64,000 bases of DNA, taken from contig CAIIXF020000007.1 of assembly GCA_903813345.2 (NCBI GenBank), positions 8,191,730-8,255,729 of the forward strand, given 5' to 3'. Within the stretch, counting starts at the first letter, position 1; each line of letters opens with the position of its first letter. Below are positions 53,901-62,900 of this stretch, one piece after another. A program made the translations under genes and the position numbers. Under the pieces are notes generated by a model that worked only from the letters and a program-made list of their open reading frames with translations, was not told where the DNA came from and ran no database searches. This stretch comes from Owenia fusiformis (lineage: Eukaryota > Annelida > Polychaeta > Sabellida > Oweniidae).

Positions 53901-56900
53901 TTCTTCTGCAAATGTGCGGAAACAACACCTGCACCAACAACTCTTCCTACTGCAACAACACCAGGAGGTGAACAGTCAACACCATATACTGGACCGCCAG
54001 GTGCAACAACACCAGGAGGTGAACAGTCAACACCATATACTGGACCACCAGGTGCAACAACACCAGGCCCTGGAGGTGAGACAACTCCAGGTGTCGGAGA
54101 AAAGACAACTCCAGGTGTAGGAGAAAAGACAACACCAGGTGAAGGAGAAAAGACAACTCCAGGTGTAGGAGAAGAGACAACTCCAGGTGTAGGAGAAAAG
54201 ACAACCCCAGGTGTAGGCGAAAAGACAACTCCCGGTGTAGGAGAAGAAACAACTCCAGGTGTAGGAGAAAGGACAACACCAGGTGTAGGAGAAAAGACAA
54301 CCCCAGGTGTAGGCGAAAAGACAACTCCCGGTGTAGGAGAAGAAACAACTCCAGGTGTAGGAGAAAGGACAACACCAGGTGTAGGAGAAAAGACAACCCC
54401 AGGTGTAGGCGAAAAGACAACTCCCGGTGTAGGAGAAGAAACAACTCCAGGTGTAGGAGAAAGGACAACACCAGGTGTAGGAGAAAAGACAACTCCAGGT
54501 GTAGGAGAAGAAACAACTCCAGGTGTAGGAGAAAAGACGACCCCAGGTGTAGGAGAAAAGACAACCCCAGGTGTAGGAGAAGAAACAACTCCAGGTGTAG
54601 GAGAAGAGACAACTCCCAGTGTAGGAGAAACGACAACACCAGGTGTAGGAGAAAAGACAACACCAGGTGAGGTAGAGAAGACAACACCAGGTGTAGGAGA
54701 AGAAACAACTCCAGGTGTAGGAGAAGAAACAACTCCAGGTGAAGGAGAAAAGACAACACCAGGTGAGGTAGAGAAGACAACATCAGGTGAGGTAGAGAAG
54801 ACAACACCAGGTGTAGGAGAAAAGACAACTCCAGGTGTAGGAGAAGAAACAACTCCAGGAGTAGGAGAAAAGACAACACCAGGTGAGGTAGAAAAGACAA
54901 CTCCAGGTGAGGTAGAGAAGACAACACAAGGTGTAGGAGAAAAGACAACTCCTGGTGTAGGAGAAGAGACTACTCCCGGTGTAGGAGAAACGACAACACC
55001 AGGTGTAGGAGAAAAGACAACCCCAGGTGTAGGCGAAAAGACAACTCCGGGTGTAGGAGAAGAAACAACTCCAGGAGTAGGAGAAAAGACAACTCCAGGT
55101 GTAGGAGAAAAGACAACTCCAGGTGTAGGAGAAGAAACAACTCCAGGTGTAGGAGAAAAGACAACCCCAGGTGTAGGAGAAAAGACAACCCCAGGTGTAG
55201 GAGAAGAAACAACTCCAGGTGTAGGAGAAGAAACAACTCCAGGAGTAGGAGAAAAGACAACACCAGGTGTAGGAGAAAAGACAACACCAGGTGTAGGGGA
55301 AAGGACAACACCAGGAGGAGAGCAAACAACTCCAGGTGTAGGTGAAAAGACAACTCCAGGTGTAGGAGAAAAGACCACTCCAAGCTCTGGCGGTGAGACA
55401 ACTCCTGGAGGTGAACAGTCGACTCCAGGCACCACGGGTAAGTTAATTTTTAACTTGGTTAGGATTTATAGAGAAAAAATTATAAACATTATGTCTGACA
55501 TATGTTGCTGACATTACTTCATTAACTCACCATTTTGCTACCTAAACTTTTCTTACAGTTGAAGTTTGTCGAGAGATCATGGGAATAGAAAACGGACTGA
55601 TCACTGATGACATGTTCAGCGCATCCTCTGAGAAATCTCCCGAGCATGCTCCAGAGAGAGGCAGGCTGAACTTGGAGACTGACGGTGTTGGCGCTGGAGG
55701 ATGGACGCCCGCTGAATCTAACATAAACCAATGGATTCAGATTGACTTCCTGGAGCCAAGGATATTAACAGGAGTTACGATCCAGGGTAGAGATGGTGTA
55801 CCAACTTTCGTGACATCATTTGAAGTTATATTTTCATATGATGGACTCACCTGGACCAAATATGAAGAAACACCTGGTGTCGCCAAGGTACTGAATGCCA
55901 TCTGAGATTTTGATAAATAGTATTTAATGATTAAACATGTAGTTCTGATTAGCATTTTTGTATTTTGTAGTTAGTTTAGCTTTGGTTAATTTTTGTATAT
56001 TGTGCACCTTAGTGACTAAAATGTCATTGTAATGACATTAGAGAGTCTATAAAATATATATATACTTGTATATAATGTGCTGCGTGCATGGTTTAGAGTT
56101 GAAAGATCCACTCTTTCGGTCTATTGCTATCCAATGTGATCGTATTACACAAACAATGAGAAAAGTACATGTAAATGACAACAATCCCCAGTGGACTAAT
56201 AATTCTTTCGCGCGGTAATACAAATAAGAGCGATCCATTCAGCAAATTATTGTTTTTCGTATTTTAGGTGTTCCCTGGTAATACCGACAACGAAACTCCA
56301 GTCACTAACTGGTTCTACAAGCCCATCCGTGGCCAGTTCATCCGAATCGTGCCCCTCACTTGGAACCAAGCTATAAGCATCAGGCTGGAGATCCATGGCT
56401 GTTACGAACCATACCCAAGTATGTAAATGTTGCAATATTACTATGAATTACCATTTGCTTAAATTCCACACAGTTGAAAGCTGGTACCTTACACTAACTT
56501 AAGAAATATAGGATTTGATAATATGTTATATTAAGAATAATGATTATATATTCTTTCAATGTAAAATACATTTTCCCTGGAATTTTAAGAATCGTACAGA
56601 ATTGCTTGTTACACTGTTTAATTCAAAACGGAATTACATATTTTCAGCCAAACCTACAGGTACAGTTCCAACAACCACACCAGCTGTTACCACTCCAAAA
56701 ATCACCACACCAGGATCCACTACCACAACTACACCGTGGACAATGCCACGTAAGTACATTTTCAACTTTCATTTTATTCCAAAATTAGACAAATAATTCT
56801 CACTCAAGTATTGTCAAGAGTAGGCACAATAAATTGAACATTAGTGGCGATACAAGGTTTGCATGCGTGACATAATGGAGGTGGATTTTTGGTTGATGAA

Positions 56901-59900
56901 GTTCGTATGATGATCCATTTGAATAAATCCACCAGTCACTGTCTTACTGACACCATTTATACTTGGTCCCTGCATTTAGTTCGCACAATGTGCAGTACAT
57001 CTCCATTTGGTTTACTTGGAACGAACACCTAGTACTCATTGTAGCTCACCTCACTCATCCGTGCAATGGCGATTCACTGTGGTTGGGCCATTGATCATTT
57101 ATCTGATTTGTATTTAATTCTAGCCATGGAATGTGTTGAGTTTGAAGACTGGGTTAACACTGGGGCTGTGTCCCTGGAGGGTGACCTTGAACCTATAGAT
57201 GCAATCATTAATGTAACTCCCAACTGCCAGAACCCCATTGCTATACAGTGTAGGAAGGCATCGTCGGACAAGACACCACACTACAAGACTGGACAGGTAT
57301 ATTCTAAATAACTTGTCATTGTAATGTTAGTAAATGAATACTATGTTGGAACTAAATAATGATATGATATGATCGAAATAAGCAATGCAATGTAAAAGAC
57401 ATGATGCGATAGGATAAATGTTTTTATGTCAGCACTAGAAATGGTGATATCTTTTTTGTTGACGGCGGTTGGTGTTCGGCGTCTGTAACGAATGTAACAA
57501 ATGGCAGGTGATGACATTTTACATGTTTTGCATGTTTTACTTGCCTTGTTCTATGATATCTTGATACACATATATGAAAGTCTAACGATGTTATGTTATG
57601 TTATGATAAGTGATAAAGTATCATATAAGGTGTATTCATTTGTTACAGGTTGTTAGCTGCAACTTATGGGAAGGTCTATCGTGTAGACACGCTGACCAGC
57701 AAAACCAACCATTCTGTTACGATTATGAAGTAAGGCTAGGGTGTCTCATGCAAGTACCTGAATGTTGTAAGTAAATCAAGAATTTATAGAAGTGTTTATC
57801 ATCTGGGCTCTCTCAGTTCGAAGCCAATGAGAATTAGGTTATTCCGTAGTTCTACGTGTATCCATGGCGATAGCCGCGGTCCCTTTACCTTGATCGCAAG
57901 GACGGATAAAGGTCTGAAATATCAAAATGACATGTATGAAAGATGAAAGCCTGAGAATGAGCCTTCGGATTCTTAGGTTGTAAAATATCATACTTGCGCT
58001 CATTGAATTATGTCTGCCAAAAAATAGCAATATGTGCCATCTGACGAAATATGGTGTAGTATATTAAAGTCTGACTACTAAGAGTACTATTAATACATTT
58101 TGTTTTTTCAGTACCTTCGACTGCCACTCCAGGAACTACACCTACCGGTACTCCACCAATTGGTACCACACCAGCCAATGTGGATGTTTGCGAGAACGTC
58201 ACTGAGATTTCAGGCTGCCCTGCCTCGTGCCCTGAAGGCAAGTTTTGCGATGGTAAAGACTGCGTGAGCAGAATTGACTGCCCTTGCGTTATCAACAATC
58301 GATATGTTAAGGTAATATCTTTATTCTCTCGTTGCCATAGAAACTGATGACCATCATATTTTATGAAACGTTTCATATGATTCATTTTCATTACATTTAT
58401 TTCGATGGAAATACTGGCGTTAAAATGCAATAAAATTCGTCAACACATCATTGCATAAACTAGATACTATTGTACCAATGAACTAATTATTGCTAATTAA
58501 TCAAACCATCAAATCAAACCATTATTTCACAAATCTAATATCGCTATGAATACAACACAGATCATACAAAATTTGATGACTTAATTGATTCCAGCCTGGA
58601 GAGTTCTTTGAAACTGAGAACTGCGAGACGTGTACTTGTTTCAATGGCCAATTGAAATGTTATCCCAAAACAGAATGTCCACCTTGCCCCGATGGACAAA
58701 TGCCCAAACGAGACCAAGAGACACAATGTCAATGTACTTGTCTTCCGTGAGTATATTCATTTATTTAAGTTGAATTCAAGATCATATACATGACGTAAAA
58801 ATGGGTTTTTACTATAATCAACATTTAATCATAAAAAACACATCGAAATGGTTGATTTTACAGTTATACGACAGATAGAATACAACATGAAACCATACAT
58901 CAAAAAATGCCCAAAAACGTTCAACTTTCTTTTGACTAAAAGTCTCTTAATTCTCCAGTTGTGTTGATGGTGGATGGATGTGTGACAACTTTGAGTGTAT
59001 TCCACCTGAAGCAAGATGTGATGGTGTCATTGACTGCACTAATGATGAGTACGACTGTGGTAAGTCATTGTACCAACCATATTGTATTATATATGCTAGC
59101 CTAAGTACTGAAGCTTCTTCTATTATGACGTTCGGTTTATTTATAAAAACAAATATACTTTTTCTGCATTTGGTTGATTCATTTTGAACTAATTAATGCA
59201 TGGCTCTTGTTTTAGCAAGCACAACTGCAGCACCAACCACTACTCCACCGGTGTCGACTAGAAGCACTCCTTCGGGTACTGGAACAACTCCATCTGGTGT
59301 AGAGACAACACCTTCTGAAGGAGAATCCACGCCCTCTAAAGAAGAGACTACACCTGAAGGTGAGAAGACCACGCCCTCTGGTGTAGAGACTACGCCCTCT
59401 GGAGTAAAGACAACACCTTCTGGTGAGAAGACCACGCCCTCTGGTGTAGAGACCACGCCTTCAGGAGTAAAGACAACACCTTCAGGTGAAAAGACCACGC
59501 CCTCTGGAGGAGAGACTACACCTTCAGGTGAGAAGACCACGCCCTCTGGAGTAGAGACTTCACCTTCAGGTGAGAAGACCACGCCCTCTGGAGTAGAGAC
59601 TACACCATCTGGCAAGGAGACGACTCCAGAAGAAGGCAAGACAACTGGACCACCATCAGTGTCTGGCTCCACACCATCTGGCGAGGTGACAACACCATCA
59701 GGAGAGAAGACAACCCCATCAGGAGAGAAGACAACACCCTCAGGTGTAGAAACAACTCCAAAAGAGGAAACTCCGGGTACAATCAAAACTTGTCCCGTAT
59801 GTCCCACATTGATAGTGCCAGTTCTTAAACCTGGTGAAGTGGCTGTCATTAAAGAAATCCTCGGTGGGTGTTGCGAAGAGTATGAAGTCATTTGTAAACC

Positions 59901-62900
59901 TGATACGTGTCCCGAGGTTGACATCATTTGTGAGGCTCCAAAGAGAGTATATTCCATAATAGGAGAATGCTGCCAGGGCTTTGAATGTAAATGTCCACCT
60001 ATTGATGAATGTAACGTTACACCTGAACCGGAATGCCCACCTGGCTACCAGACCGTACAAAGGGTGGATGAATGTGGTTGTGTTAGCTACGAGAACTGCA
60101 GTAAGTAAATCAAATGAATCTAGTGTGTTGTTTTTCATCCCAAATAATTGTTTCAAACAGATATATATTTGACTAAATGGCGCTTTGAATTTATTAAGGA
60201 AAGGGCTCATTTCATAATGATAAGAGCTTCTACTTTAAAATGTGTTTGCGCCATGTTGTCTCAGCCGTATCTTTGTGAACCGACATTAAAGTTTAGCCTT
60301 CACAAAATTCATCTGGGGTTTGTCATTGCGATTCTAAATATCAGTATCAACATTTTACATTCTCTAGTCTTCTCTTACACATTAAAACAAAGGACAGACG
60401 AAAACGTGTAAAAATATTAAATTTCTACATTTAAGAATTATATTTGACTCACTTTAAACTGTGTTATTTCTTGACTTTTAGCTAAACAATCAGTATGTAT
60501 CATCAGAAGCACATATACATACGACGAAGAGGGCAACCAAGTTCCAAGACCAGAGCCTATTACCATTGTCAAGCAGGTAAGAGTTCATTTATAAATAATT
60601 TGGGAATATGGTCGTGGTGCAAATGGAGTCATGGTATAATCAGATTAATTTTAGGTTAACATGGAATGACAGGGAGGTGCCCCGACATCAATATATAATG
60701 CATGAGGCTTTGAAAATAAAGAATTCTTGAATATTATATGTTTAAACAAATTATTTTTATTTATACTTTTGTAGCCTGGAGAGACGTGGGACGAGGGAGA
60801 TTGCAGGAGCTGTGAATGTACAGCTAGTCCATCTGGCATCCCTGGTGAATACGAACCACTATGTTCTGAACAGACATGTCCCGCCCCACCACCAGTAAGT
60901 TCTAAAGACTGAATACATTTGTAGTCATTCAATGATTTAGTTTTGATTTTCCATTAGCGCTTGCTCGCTAGACCTTGACAATTGTATGAACCAGTTGCTA
61001 CTTATATACATTCAAACAGTTATCCATAAAAGTGATGAACTGAATAGTACATTTTGTTTAATCATATTTTTCTAGCACCAATACGTCATTCTTTGTTATA
61101 ACATTTTTCTGTCCTGACGTTTAGGCATATGACCTTGGAGATAAGATTCCCGGGGAATGTTGTAGACCACTTGTGAAGAATCGATGTATCATCAGGATTG
61201 ATGGTGAAGACGAGACATTCAATGTAAGTTCTTGCAATCACTTTGATTCAACTATTGATTCATAGCATTGATATTTAGAATGACTTTTCAAAAGCATTTG
61301 ATAAGGTTTGCTTATTATTTTATTTAGTAGTTAAAACTAATCTTAGTACAATTTACTATTCATTATTGTGAAGCTAGACCTGTGGTGTAATTTGGTATAT
61401 CTAAAAGTGGAATAAAACGTGTCTTCTATTATTTTTAAATATACTTTTATCTCATGGAACTAATCTTTCATACTCGGCAATATGTTTGAATTTTGATTTG
61501 GCTAGACCCTGACAGGAAATTTTGTTATTTCATATCTTAATTCTGCCATGAATTTTTTATTTTTATAAAGGTTGATGATGAGTGGAGTAACCCAGACACA
61601 CCTTGTGTATCATACAAGTGTGTCCGTAGTCCCGATGGAGATGCCATTGTTGAAACAGCCACCGGACTCTGCTGTGTCGTCAACGGCATATCATATCAGG
61701 TGAATATGAACGGGATGTCTAAAAGTATTTTCAAAGACGGGTTTTATTAAATCCACCAAACTCTGTTTGTTAGAAGTCATAGATGGTTTGGGTTCGTCAA
61801 CGCCCGATCATTAATCAGAACATAAATCTTACATATCAAGCTGTATATAACTTTAAGCTATGATTCTATTTCTTTACACACCTTGTACATGACAATTACA
61901 TATTTATGGAACAAACATTTGAAAGAAAGTAGAGATCAGACTATTGATGATTACAAAATGATTGCAGCCTGGTGAGATGATCCCATCAAACAGGACTTGC
62001 TATGAGGCTATCTGTGATGCTTCTGAGCATGGAGCCCTTGTAATAGAGTCTACCATCAACTGTGTGCCACCAAATAGGACATGTGCCCAGGTAAACTCTC
62101 AAGTTTGATTATTTACCATTTTTAAGTTGGAACAAGTATTTTAGTGGGCAGTGAATCGAAATACAGATTATACTCACGTGTAAAGCGTCATGTATGACAA
62201 ATTAATGAGAAAAAGTATTATGACCTGTACCCATGATAACCTTTCAAGTCTGATTAGTTGCCATATAGTGTGCATCCTCCTAAGCAGGTGTCATATTCTG
62301 GATTTTGAAGCCCTGTGATCGGAGGATGTATAGTGTGCAGTAAATCAAAATAAAGACTATGCTCATGTGGAAACCGGATTGTATGACAACTTATTGATGA
62401 AGTGGAGGCTTAATTTAATAAATAGCTTTAATTCATGTTTCTTTGTATATGTTGCAGGGTGAAGATCCTGTTGATGAGAGTGGATGTTGTAGGAAATGTA
62501 TACCCAGTAAGTTTAATTTTTGGTCAATACACTTGGGTTACCGTTTATACGGGTCACAACAGATTACAATTGTGTGGAAGTTTACTTGATTTAATTAATT
62601 CACGTTATTGCAGGAAATAACAAAGGGTTAATGTTATCTGGGTAGGTAATATTATCTACGATTAAGCAGATCATATATTTGGTACTGAAAAATTGAATTC
62701 GATCAATAGCATACACAGGATCAACGTTGATATTGTAATAATCAATCAGTACCTAACATTATATAAATTTATGTAGAACACCTGTAGAATATATTGCCTC
62801 AATCTGTAAATCTTGAAAACTGAAACAGACCGATATATCTTAAACACCTTTCTCTTCTTCAGGTGAACCAAAAGTATGTGATACCTGTAGACCAGTTCTT

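Noticed and set aside
29300-55400. Collagen or spider-silk gene for the Gly/Pro/Thr-rich stretches
   Set aside because: The Gly-x-y triplet is not kept, and the stretches alternate with WxxW, discoidin and TIL/VWC-like domains, as in mucins.
52115-55435. Antisense ORFs of 300-500 residues over exon 47 (PGVVFSPT repeats and Cys/Trp/Ser-rich frames)
   Set aside because: Shadows of the 24-bp arrays in all three reverse frames; no promoter or splice logic.
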